Positions 16,370 to 27,900 of a DNA stretch of 31,589 bases are shown here, one piece after another. Where the stretch lies: contig KE647197.1 of NCBI GenBank assembly GCA_000447185.1, positions 1 to 31,589 on the forward strand, given 5' to 3'. This DNA is from Vairimorpha apis BRL 01 (taxonomy: Eukaryota; Microsporidia; Nosematidae). How positions within the stretch are numbered: the first letter of the stretch is position 1; each line of letters opens with the position of its first letter. A model generated the notes under the pieces. The model was not told the DNA's origin. It ran no database searches and saw only the letters and a program-made list of their open reading frames with translations. The position numbers were made by a program, and so were the translations under genes.

Positions 16370-17140
16370 AGGTATATTTAAAAAGTGGTTGTGTCCCGCA
16401 TAAACACTACTAAAAAAGAAGCAACACAAAGATAAAAACCGTCAAAAACTTAGCAGACGAGAGTAGCCTATTTTTAGATGAAATCAATTGCAAACTTATA
16501 AAATTTTTAAGAAGAAGGTACTTTTCTTAAAGAAATAGAAGAGGTTGTAGAAAAAAAAGAAGATTTTATCCACAAAGATTGACGATTAAATTTTAAGCTG
16601 TGATAAAACCAGTTGAATGCATGCTACGTTGGGGATCATTGCCCAATAATATGACAGATATAGCGAGATTTTTACAGAAGAATCAAATTTAATATCAGAT
16701 GGTCACTAGAAAAGAAGTATAATTATCAGTATGGAAAGAAAACATCTGAAAGAGATTGAATGCTTGAACGCTAAGGCAGAATTTTTAAAAGGTAAAAGAC
16801 TTCAAAAAGTTTTCAGTTATAGAAAAAGTCAAAGCAAAGAAAATCATACGCGATTTAACTCAAAAATTTGCTTACATCATGATCTTTCTAAAGCGATGGT
16901 TAGATTTAACGAAAATTTGCGGTGTATATGCTAAAAAGCTTGAAGTAGGTCAAAAACGAAAAGAATACAGAAAACATAACCAAAGCTTTAAGTACTATAG
17001 AAATAGTTTATATAGACATCTTGGAGATTTAAAAAAGTTGGCCATAAGGTAGAAAAAGAAGATATTAAGGCATTTTAGTTCATTAAGTTGAATAAATCAG
17101 ATGATACTGAAAAAAACGAACTATTCAGTGAATATTTTTT
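16370..17140 (+). pseudogene. N-terminal region of non-LTR copy N3
   Basis: Coding-like frames precede the RT of N3: NLADESSLFLDEINCKLIKF (about 16450-16510), FLKEIEEVVEKKEDFIHKD (about 16522-16580), and a 67-codon frame at 16731-16934 with KHLKEIECLNAKAEFLKGKR. Downstream come NQSFKYYRNSLYRHLGDL and KVGHKVEKEDIKAF (about 16980-17080). They are charged and helical, with many shifts between them. In RLE-type elements this part bears DNA-binding motifs, but I see no zinc finger or Myb signature. It is the only N-terminal region of this family preserved in the window. Confidence 0.55.
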
Positions 17141-18200
17141 ATACAATATCACTGATTTTGAAGATCAAACCATTTTTTTATCTAATGCGCTTGTTAAGAC
17201 ATTATACAATATCTTTTAAACTAGAAAGCAGCAGGATGTGATGATAAAAGCAACTTTTATATAAAAAAGTACTCTAATACACATTTTTATTTACAAAAGC
17301 ATAAAAAATGCATGCTTAAATAAGAAAACAAACAAAGTTGGTTTTATAAAAGGTTAACGTACTCGATCTCGAAAGATACGATGACACGTGATAAAAATTT
17401 CTTACTTATCACATGCAAGTCAGACCTCATAAACTTACAACCAAATTACAACGACAGTTATGCAACAAATTGTAAAAGTAGAAAATTATTAACAGAACGT
17501 CAATTTGGAACAGACTTTTAGTATAAGAAACTGAAAGAACAAATAATGTTAAATATAGCTATCAATAAAGAAAATAATACTTTTCTAAAGATTATGTAAT
17601 AGGTGTAAAAATGGATTACTAAACAGTAAATCAAAAATAAATTTTTTATTTTGTTTTATGAAATTACATCTTTCTTAATGAGTATTAGAATTTTACGAGC
17701 CACAATAAAGCAGTGGCACATCGAGATAAGATCTGAATCAGAAATGATCTAAAAAAACATTTGAGGGAACATATTACAAAGCGACTTCTTATCCATCTAT
17801 TATTCGTTCTATGTATGGACCATTTGAGAAGGATACTTAACTTGAAGTATTCAAAAGTAGAAGTACAAATGAAAACATAGTCGTTCGCTACAAATCATTT
17901 TATATTTATTGATGACTAAAACCACTTACAGAGAACAAAGATAATTTCAAGGCAATGTTATATGAGATAAACATTTTATTTAAACTGTTAAATTCGAGAT
18001 GAATCATACAAAATATGCCACTAACTGTAATTATATAAAAATGATGCTGATGTACTGAAAAGGTCACAAGGCTACAAGCACATAGGTATCTTTGAGGACT
18101 ATCTAATGTAATCAAAAAAGACATTTATAAGGTTAAGAACGAGATCATACAATATGTTGAAGACTATTTTTTATATGATTAGAACTATTAATAAGCATGT
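17141..18200 (+). pseudogene. Reverse transcriptase of copy N3, decayed
   Basis: Recognisable pieces in order: TDFEDQTIFLSNALVK (about 17154), a link with KHKKCML (about 17300), WFYKR and TYSISKDT (about 17340-17380), KNFLLITCKSDLINL (about 17395-17440; the family usually has a FRPITC-like stretch), KEQIMLNIAINKENNTFLKIM (about 17536-17596), NILQSDFLS in place of motif B (about 17770), and motif C HFIFIDD at 17896-17916 followed at once by TAA. RSQGYKHIGIFEDY (about 18058-18100) matches EVHQGYKYLGITED of N2. Both aspartates of the FIDD box survive although the reading frame does not. Confidence 0.8.
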
Positions 18201-19345
18201 GATATTAGTAATTAATTACCATGTCGATCGTTTAAAATTGAAACCGGATGAGCAAAAAACTCGATATTAAATTCGCAAGTTTCTATATATACACCATGTC
18301 TAATTTACAGCCAGACTGTAAGAAGCGACTATATTTGACTATAAAAAAAAGAAAAATGATCTTATTTGTATTGAACACAGAAGTAAAAGTTTGTAAAACA
18401 TGTATGACTTAATTAATTAGTCCGGAAAAACTTTTTAAATTTTGCAGCAATATTTAAAGTATATAAGATAATAAATCTCATCTGTCATAAATAGCAAGTT
18501 ACCTTAAAAAATGGACTTGAAGGTATAGTGTCCCAAAAATGCTAATTGTAACTCAACAAAATATGCTTTATAACGAGATAAATAGAGAATCATTCAAATA
18601 AGTTGTATAAAGCACAAAACTACGAACTAGTGTGCATAAAGGACAACTCTACATGGTTTATGAAATGGAATAATCATGTTAATCTGAAGCAATGCATTGC
18701 TTTTTACAAAATAGAAATATATTCTGGCGATAAGAAGGACAATATCTGAACTGTAGAGCTTTTAGCTAGCAAGTGTGTAAAGATACTAGTTTTAATAATC
18801 TAAGAAGACATAATGATGTGATCGGATGTTTATATATCTTATTATGTTAAAAGTATGATCACAAAAACGCAAAAATGAATAGAACCAAATCAGTTTTAGA
18901 AATAATGTCTAATGACTGAAATTAAATACGTGTGGAGACAATAATATTGAACGATTGTAAAATTAGCCATAATAAATCTGATATTTTTAACTTAGGTATG
19001 AAGAAGAGAATCTTAATTTTTGAAGCAGGTATAACCAACCAAAGCATTTTACTATTTTTGAGAATGAAAAATTAAGAAATTAAGATCTTCTTGAAAGTGA
19101 GCTAGGGTTTATCGAAAAAGATAAGATAAAATTTTTTCTCTGTGTGATGACATTGGATGATATAGTAACATACTATCATAAAAGATATATAAAAAGACTT
19201 AAATTTATCTCTCCTCAAAAGCATACATTAAATCAGTAATACTTAACAAAAATTTAAAGGCATGCAAGAATGAATTTCGAGGGAAGAGATGATGCATACA
19301 GTTAAAATTTGTTAAATCTAATAACGGTATTAATATATAAGATGA
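18201..19345 (+). pseudogene. Post-RT domain, zinc finger and RLE endonuclease of copy N3, decayed
   Basis: LQPDCKKRLYLT at about 18311-18341 and NYELVCIKDNSTWFMKWNN at about 18623-18680 match the N2 post-RT domain. The finger region reads VELLASKCVK (about 18753), where the finger His is replaced by Leu, then FNNLRRHNDVIGC. The endonuclease shows NKSDIFNLGMKKRILIFEAGITNQ (about 18969-19040), with Ser for Pro in the PD pair and EAG for EVG. It ends with SELGFIEKDKIKF (about 19097), DIVTYYHKRYIKRLKF (about 19160) and AYIKSVILNKNLK (about 19222). The segment order equals N1 and N2. Confidence 0.8.
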
Positions 19346-20233
19346 TTAAGAAAAATCTATAAACAATAACTATGGTAACACGTTATACTTGATGTATTTA
19401 CAAATACACTGGACTGTGAGAGTAAAGAAAGACTTTAAAAAACAAGTGTGCAAAAATATAAAGCTATTTAATATAAAAATAGATGAATAAAATAACACAA
19501 AAACTTTTTATATTTTTATATCAAAGTGAAATAATAAACAACAATGAAATTAAATAATATATTTTATTATTCTAGACATAAAAATATATATTTCATTAAA
19601 CACTATATCTAAAAACAAATGTGTGAATCAAGTAGTAAATTTTTTATTAAAAGATTAAGTATTTATAATATTATCCAATATAAATGCAGGATATGGAATA
19701 TATGCATTTGAAATTAATTACATTAAAAATATTTAATTCTTTAAAATAAAATACTACACAAAGAAGATATTTTTCAAAATATGAAAACTTATATTTTAAA
19801 CATTGTCACGATTGTAAGATTTATATGAAGAACTTTCATTTTTTTTTTAAATTTGTAAGATATTTCGTCATATTGATATAGAATATTTTAAGAAGAAAAA
19901 TACAACTATGTTTTTATGCACAAATACATTTGTTTATGGTATAAAATAAGTAATATTAATTATTTAGATGTTTTGTAATTATTATCCAAGTTGCCAAATT
20001 TAAAAATTTTTTGTTGAAAGATGCAGATTTTCCTAGATTTTGATACAAAAAATCAATAAATTTTATTTTCAATAATAGCATTATATTTGTTTTTATAATA
20101 CATGATGGTACAATTAGCATTGAATGATTTTTCTAGTTATTTATAGAAAATATATGTGATATATATCAAACATAATTAACTAATCATTTAATTTGTTATT
20201 TTGTATTAACGTGTATATTAAATGATAAATAAA
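19346..20233. other. AT-rich spacer, no gene seen
   Basis: Some mixed sequence up to about 19440 may be the 3' tail of N3. The remainder is AT-rich with no frame, repeat or RNA gene that I recognise. Confidence 0.55.
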
Positions 20234-20372
20234 GGCTATATCCTTGCGGGATGAGCGAATAAAAACCACAACGAGAACAGACAAAACTTTAAATAAAACT
20301 ATCAACATTTTAGAATATTATTTTAAAAATCATAAAGTTTTATTTGTACGATATAACCCAGGTTTAGAAATT
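20234..20372 (+). repeat. Dispersed repeat, copy B (possible solo LTR)
   Basis: Plus-strand match to the minus strand of 6336-6475, 51 of 59 identical in the core (20279-20337), containing AAATAAAACTATCAACATTT and TATTTTAAAAA. It opens with ATCCTTGCGGGAT, an imperfect inverted repeat at the place where copy A has CCCTTAAGGG. No coding is seen. The two copies being about 14 kb apart in opposite orientation indicates a dispersed element rather than a tandem or segmental repeat. Confidence 0.55.
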
Positions 20373-20711
20373 ATATATTAAAGTAATTAATTATGTTCAT
20401 TTTTTATGAATTAAACTTTTTTTGTTAAAAAATTAGAAATTAACATATCAATATGTATATATTTAAAATATTTAAAATGTAATAACATTAACATTTATAT
20501 TTTAATTATGTTTAATTTTGTAAACAAGTAATAATATAAAAAATTATTGTATAAGTAAAACTTTTAAAGATTGAATATAAATTAAAACCAATGAAATATA
20601 CTATTTGGTCTTACAAAAGGTATTTCATTAAGAATTAACGATTTTATACCAATCATGTGTATGTATAATCTTTACAAACTAACAACAAAATAAACAACTA
20701 AGGTTTTTTAA
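20373..20711. other. AT-rich spacer, no gene seen
   Basis: No readable frame or repeat was found between the dispersed repeat and copy N4. Confidence 0.5.
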
Positions 20712-22015
20712 TATAAATGGAGAAAAAGAGAGTTTTACAGAACACCAGAAAGATATACATTTAGGAATGTTAAAGGAGTTAAAGAACAGGCAATGATAAA
20801 CACGAAACAAGTTAAAAACCATATCATAAATGTAAAATAACCTACAATTTTATATATTATAAATATATATTATCATACACAAATAAGTTAAATTTTTTTA
20901 AAAAGACCGAATTAATTTAAAAAATCTTTACAATTGTAAGAATTAAGATGAATCTGAAAAATTTTTATCCAACTATACAGGTTATAAAAAATTATTTTGT
21001 TTTAATGAAAGTACATCAAGGGTGAAAATATCTAAAAATAATTTAAAATGATCTAGTATAATTTAAATAGAGTGAAAAGAATAGTATGCATGAAAATTTT
21101 AATTTATAGAATATTGAGAGATAAATAAGAATCAAATTCGAGTTATTAGCTATCATGTAAGACTTGTAAAATTGAACTATTGATTATAAAAGTCAAGGTC
21201 ATGATATTTGAAATTTAAAGATAAAGTTCCAAGTTAAATTACAACCAGCATGTAGGAAAAACCAACTATACCAAAAAAATGTTAAGATGCTCTATTTATA
21301 TTGAATTTAAAAATGATTGATACTTTTTACACTGTAAAATCTTTAAGAATATTTAAAATGCTCTTTTAAACTGGTTTAATATAAAAATTGAAGATTTATG
21401 TGCATTTCATCTTTTAATGATAGAAAGTAAACTTTTAATTAAATATAGTTTTGGAGAAAATATATTTTTAACAACATTAATTGAAACAGAAAAATTACAA
21501 TTATACTTTTAAATCAAAACGACACAACCATATAAATTATATAAAACTATGTATAATGAAAAAAAAGCATGAATTTTTCAAAATGTCAAAGGAAAAAAAC
21601 AAAACTTAAATAAAGAAGGATATTATTGCTTTATACAGAATATATATTATTTTTTTGTGCAAAAATAATATTCTAAACTAAATGAATATAAATATATTTG
21701 ATTATTTGTCCACGAAGTGCGACTGAATGTTTGGTTTTAACTATATTAAAAGACATAATATGGTAGTTAGATGTTTATTTAATTTTAAATGTAAAAATAT
21801 GAATAGAAACTAAATGATAAGAAGACGCTCAGTTCGAGAGTTTTTTTTGTTTAATTACAATATTGAGATACGAGTGGATACAAAGATATTATTTATACTT
21901 TTGTTTTATAAAAAAGAATTAAAAATTATTGAAATTGTAATCATTATCAAAATCTTTTAAATATTGTCAAAAATAAATATAAAAAGTATGATCTTTTGTC
22001 TATTAAACTAAGAAC
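20712..22015 (+). mobile_element. Non-LTR retrotransposon copy N4, internally deleted relic
   Basis: Most decayed copy of the family. Landmarks: VKGVKEQAMINTKQVKNHI (about 20772-20828, before RT motif A), MKVHQG-x-KYL (about 21006-21035, after the RT palm), KLQPACRKNQLY (about 21236-21270), MYNEKKA (about 21550), DYLSTKCD-x-MFGFNYIKRHNMVV (about 21703-21765, the finger region, with Tyr where the finger His should be), then IEIRVDTKILF and KKELKIIEI (about 21860-21935, endonuclease). KEQ to VHQG is about 220 bp here against about 520 bp in N2, so the part holding RT motifs A to C is missing. No open frame of useful length remains. Confidence 0.75.
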
Positions 22016-24659
22016 AAAATATAAAGTTTTGATAAAAACAATTTTTTCATGTTTTAACATAAAATGAGGTGGTAACAATGAATTATATCTAAATGCAGTA
22101 TATACAATATATTTTGCAATTAAACTTTATATTATTATTTTTTATTTATAAACAAGTATGTATTGCAATGAACAAATAGAAAGAGATAAATAAAGTTGCT
22201 AAGAAATTATTAGATATTATACATTTAAAAATTAATATTAGCGAGATAATTAATATTTAATATATTTAAAACTAATAAGTTTACATATTAATAATAATAA
22301 CTAAGCTAAAGTACTTTAAAGACAGTAAAAATTTAATAAAAAAGATTTTAAAAAATATTAATTATTAATTATATTCGTTTAATTTAAATGAAAATAAAAT
22401 GGATTCGTTTAATAAAAAATAAAAAGAGAAAATTTTTTGTAAAAAAGTAATTTAAAATTACAAACAATAAAGTGTATCTAACATAATTGTTTATTAAAAA
22501 ACATTTTAATTTTTATTTTTTTATGTTAGTATTTATATTGAACAAATGATATTTTTCTGATCTCCTTTACTTCTATGCTTTTATGTGTTTTCTTATAAAT
22601 AATGAATTGAATATAAGCTTTATTTAGGTCGGTTAGATTATCTTTTTTAGTTTAAAATAATATATGAATATTATAACATCACAAATTATTTGAATAGTAT
22701 TATACTTGTTTTATATCTATTTAACACAAATAAATTCATAAAATAATTACTCATTTTTCTTATTTTTTTAAAACTTGTCTTGTTTGACAAACTTTAATAT
22801 CAAAATTATATTCTTGTTTTTAAGTTATTTATTTGCTTAAATTATATGAAAAGATTAAAAATTTTAAGTATAAATATAAATATATAATATAAATTATAGA
22901 AGTTTAAAATTTAATCAATATAAAATTTTAAAGATAAAAAAATATATTTTAATTGATACTATTAATAATAAAATACATATTTTAAATTTTTGAAATATAT
23001 TATTTAAAAATATACACAAATTAGAATCTGGTTTTAATCTATATTCTATTTTAATATAATTTTCATTTAAATATGATTTTATAACAATTTTGTTTTACTA
23101 AAAGGTAAAATATTATATACTGATAATTATGTAAAAATATTACAATTATAAAAAAAGAATATCATATATTTCTAGATATAATTAAAATAAATTAAAAATT
23201 CAATGTATAAAATTTACTCTCATTTGTAATACATAGTTTATTTGTTGTATGTAAAATTTAATGTTTTAAGGAGAAAGACATATAAAATAATTTTTAGCTT
23301 TCGTATAACTATTTATTTTTATATGTATTATATTTTAAAATAAATTAATATTAATGATGTATTCTTATGTGAAAATAAAAAAAATCATTTTACACAACTC
23401 TCCAAAGTAAATTGTTAAAGGTATAGAATTTGCTGTGTAAAGCATATTGATTATATATTAGTTATTTTTTTACAATTATAAATAAAATCTCATTAATGTT
23501 AATTATTAAAACAAAAATATACAACTTGTAACCATGTTTATTAAAAAGCTAAATTAACTTATCTATATGCTTGTAAGAAATATTTATTTATTTTATACTA
23601 TAAAACTTAGATAATTATGTTAATAAATTAATTTAATATAAATATTTAAGTAGTTTATGTATAAAGAAAAATCTGTATACAAAAAATATTTGATATTTAT
23701 ATTTAATTATTTTTAGACTTCAAAATTACTTTTTTTTACTTATCTTTGATCAGAATATTTTAAATTAATAATATAATATGTATTTTAAATAGTAACATTA
23801 CACTTAACTGATTCAATTAGCAACAAAAAGCTCTATATTATGCTCTATATAGATATATTTTGATATATGTACATTGTATTTATAAATATTGTATAACAAA
23901 ATTAATATCATAGATAAAAATAGTATTAACTATAAACATGTTCTTTAATAATTATTAGTAACAAAGCTTACTTGTGCACATACAATAATTAGTGTTAATT
24001 TTGTAATGAATTATAAATTCAAAATTAATAAAAAGTAAAATTATATGAAATCATTTGTATTAATATGAAAAAATTGTAGTTATTACACATCGAACTTACT
24101 CGTAAAAAATAAGTAGAAATAATTCAAATTTATAATTATAATTTTAAGAGGATTTTTTATTTTAAAAAATATGATTGATATAAATAAATTTTTTTTAGAT
24201 AAGCACACTTTCAATTTTTGTTTCATAAATAATTTTTGATTTATATTTAAATGATGTTTTTGCAGCTTCTTTATTAATTATCGAATAGTATTTATCTAGT
24301 AGTAATATGAATATTAGATTTTAATTTTTAATTGTCGTTAAAAAATCAAATAATTTTAAATTTCTATGTTTTGGTATTACTATGATTTTTATTTAAATAA
24401 TCAGGTATAATGAGTGATGAAATCAAATAAAAAATTAAATATTTTAAGTTTATTTACGTTTTTTATATAAAAATTTTTTGTCTTAATGCCTAACAAATAT
24501 AATATGAAGTTACAAATTAATAAAGAATATTTAATTATAAGTAAATTTTAATACGTGTTTATAAATATATCTTATGATATTAGAAGTAATTTTATGTAAA
24601 ACTGTTTGTCTTTGATAATTTATTAATTTTTTTATTTAATCAAAGTATAATTTGAAATT
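22016..24659. other. AT-rich desert, no gene seen
   Basis: Dense stops in all frames, no GC-richer island, no recognisable RNA gene or repeat. Confidence 0.6.
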
Positions 24660-24942
24660 TTGTTCTTAATTTTATCACAGTAATAGGAAATACATTTCGG
24701 TCAGCCCTTCAATACATTTGTCTCCATCTGACAGAAATGGCCCTAAAAGTCTCTTCTAACCAGTCTTTTCAATACGCTTGCACATAACTAAAAGTAGCAT
24801 CCATGAAAGCCAACGAGTTGGAATTTTTGGAACTATGATAATATTTTCATCCCCTATGTCCATTTTTGTGTTTTTTTTGAAATACGAGCTTTTGTAACTG
24901 ATTTTTGATTTAGTATCTTCAACCCTTTCTTTTTCATTCCCA
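24660..24942 (-). pseudogene. Isolated coding relic of unknown family
   Basis: A 280-base island clearly richer in G and C than the kilobases on either side. On the minus strand it reads, from about 24941, NEKERVEDTKSKISYKSS and KNTKMDIGDENIIIVPK, then after a frameshift near 24825 NSNSLAFMDATFSYVQAY, a stop, KDWLEETFRAISVRWRQMY, a stop, RADRNVFPITVIKLRTK. Such well-mixed residue content is unlike chance frames here. The TGA and TGA/TAG breaks show it is dead. It resembles a transposon-derived N-terminal segment, but I cannot name the family, and it does not match any readable part of N1-N4. The frame through IPTRWLSWMLLLVMC is the out-of-frame alternative. Confidence 0.5.
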
Positions 24943-27900
24943 TATAAATAAATAATATATAGTTTTATATAAAAAAATTAACAAATAAAAGCTAGTGAAA
25001 ATTTTTCTTAAATAATTAAAAAACATTCATATAAAAAAATTAAAACATTTATAATATTTGAACCTGCAACATATGCCGTTGATAATAAAAAATTGAATAT
25101 TTATAAAAAATCGGTAATTTGCTTTTTCTCCATAAAAATACTTAACTATAAAAAATGAAAATTTTTTTGATTGTTTTAAACTATAAACATTTTTTAGTTT
25201 TAAATAATTATTATAAATAACATTTTACATTTAGTAAAATAACTGTATATTATATTAAAAAGTGCAACTAAAATTATAGAATTTTGTTTTAATATCAAGA
25301 AATTTGATATAGATCAATATAAATGTATTTACAATCACAAAATATATTTTACAAACCTTTATCTAAAATTATTATCTACATAATTATTTATATATCAAAT
25401 CATTATGTTAAATTCTTAATTGTAAGATTTTATTTTTTCATAACATGTTTTTAATTTATGACCATGCATATTTGATGAACGTTTATGGAAATAATTTGTT
25501 TTTCAGTAATTTGTTTTTCTATATAAAAATGTTGGTTATTGACATGTAAAACAATGTCAATTTTTCCAAAAAATGATATAATTTGTTTTTAAATTTGTTA
25601 TTTAGATAATAATTCTACAAAAAGTACGCTTTTTAGAACATTTTTAAATATAAATATATGTTTTAATGTGTTAAATAACATTAAAAAAATTATATTAATG
25701 CAATGTATTATATTGATTTGTTTTATGTAATTAACGAATAAAATAAATATGCGTTTTTTATATATTAAAGCCTACATATGTTTGATTATTGTATAAATTA
25801 ATAAATATAATAATATATAAAAAAAATTAAATAAATTAAAATATACTTTCTCATTACAACAAGTATTTTAAAAAAGGGTTTTAAATGCAAATTTATGCTG
25901 TTTAATTATAATGTTAAAAATTACTGTATGGAATTTAAAAAGTAGATCTAAAAAATTATATTTTTATATAACTTCTACTGTAAGATGTTTGATGATAAAA
26001 AACAAAAATTTAAATATTTTATATTTGTTTATTTTACAAAAATTGATTATTAGACTCTGATATACATATAATCATATGTACAATATGAAAAATAAAATTA
26101 TATGTCTTTTTACGAACAATATGATAATTATTTTTTTTATTTATAAAATTTTTTCTGTTTAAAATTATATAATATAAAAATATATTGGTATTATTTAAAA
26201 TGTTTAAAATTTCTTACTTCCTTTATTTATGATATTAAATACTAGATCTACATAAAAAATATAGTCGAAAAAGAATGATTTGAATAAAATATGAGTAATA
26301 TATTTTTTGCTTTAAATATAATAAATTGTTTATTTTTTCGTTTTTACAACATTAAAAAAAATACAAAAAATATTTATCTAATATAAATTTGTTTAATGAA
26401 TTAATAATACTGAAAAATTAAATGATATAAATTTATAAGAAAATCAATCCTTAAAAATTAGTAAAATCTTATCAAAAATAGAAAACAGTACTAACAAGTT
26501 ATAAGTAATATAAATATAATTTTAACATCAAAACTATTTTTATTGACAAATTTGCAAAAAAATTTAATTATAACGATGTACTTGTTTTTATTTAATTTTA
26601 AAAATTTTAAAACATTTTCTCTTCTCAAGATACTGTTTAGAAATTAATGTGATATAAATCCAAATAGAAGTTATCATTCAAAACAAAACCATTAATTTTG
26701 ATAATTAACAATAGTATTAAAGGTAAAAATATTAGATGACCAATTTATTGATTTAAACATTTCGTAAATATAATAAAAATTTTACCTGTTTTTAAGAAAT
26801 TTTAAATTATGTGCTTGACATAGAAAAACTACAAAATAAATATTTTAAAATTATGTAAAATGCAATCCACTTTTATTAAAATAATTTTTTTAGCTATTAA
26901 TGTTCTTATTCGATTTTAAATAAAACTTTAAATATTAAACTTTACTAAAACAAAACTAAATAAATTTTTTTTAAATTAAATGTTTTATACATCAAAAAGT
27001 ACTTTCTCAATTGTAATCAAAATATAAAACATCTTATTATATAAAGAAAGATTATTAATTTCAAAAGATGTTGAAGAATAAATTACTGATAATTTGTAAT
27101 AATATTATGCAAAGTATATTTTTAATATACAAGTTTCTCATGATATAACAAAGTAAAAATATCGTGTTTTATAGATCGTAAACAATTTTAAGATTAAAAA
27201 AATAAAAATATTTAAAAAAACAAGATATGAGTTCATTATTATAATGATATTTTAATATTTATCAATTTAAACAAAATTTTTAAGTAAAAATAATTATTAT
27301 TGGTTGGATTGTTGTGGTTTATGGATTTTAAATGCAAAAATTAAACTAGGGAAAGTAATAAATAAAAATATTGACTTATTAATGATAAATTATATGTAAA
27401 TAATAAATCTCGATACTATTAAATCTGTTTAAATACAAAAAAATTCTAATTCGACTTTTAAATAATATTTCTAAATTACAATTTTTTTGAAAATATTATT
27501 ATATTTCATACATTTTTAAAGATATAAAAAAATTGATATTCATTAAACTTCAAATAGAAATGATATAAAATTTTATGATATAAATCTAAATAAAACTAAA
27601 TTAAATTGACTTTAGTTTCTAAATACTTGCCTGTAAGATTAAAAAATCTGATATTTATGTATGATTTTTTTTGCTTTAATCTAAGTATAATTATAAATAT
27701 TTATTTCGTATATGCATATAAAAAAAGCATTTTACTCCAAATTGTATTGTCATGCACATATAAATCAATTTTATTAATGGCTTCAACAAAAAAATATTTA
27801 AAAACAATTATTTTAACAATAAAAACGTTAATTTATAAACTATAATTCTATTGTAATTTATTTTATTTATTACAAACATTTTTTTTTGCCATTCAATTAT

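Larger units (their letters stand above)
16370..19345 (+). mobile_element. Non-LTR (RLE-type) retrotransposon copy N3, longest copy
   Basis: About 3 kb on the plus strand with N-terminal region, RT, post-RT domain, finger and endonuclease in family order. Every segment is frameshifted or stopped, and no piece is longer than about 70 codons, so it is older than N2. The boundaries are those of readable coding. No poly-A tail or target duplication could be defined. It is divergently oriented to N2. Confidence 0.85.

Noticed and set aside
17906..18124. Minus-strand frame 17906-18124
   Set aside because: Antisense to the N3 RT motif C and GYKHIG segments.
27606..27845. Plus-strand 79-codon frame
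   Set aside because: Starts at TTG; the first ATG comes 17 codons later. With a stop roughly every ten codons at this composition, a frame this long is expected about once in a region of this size.
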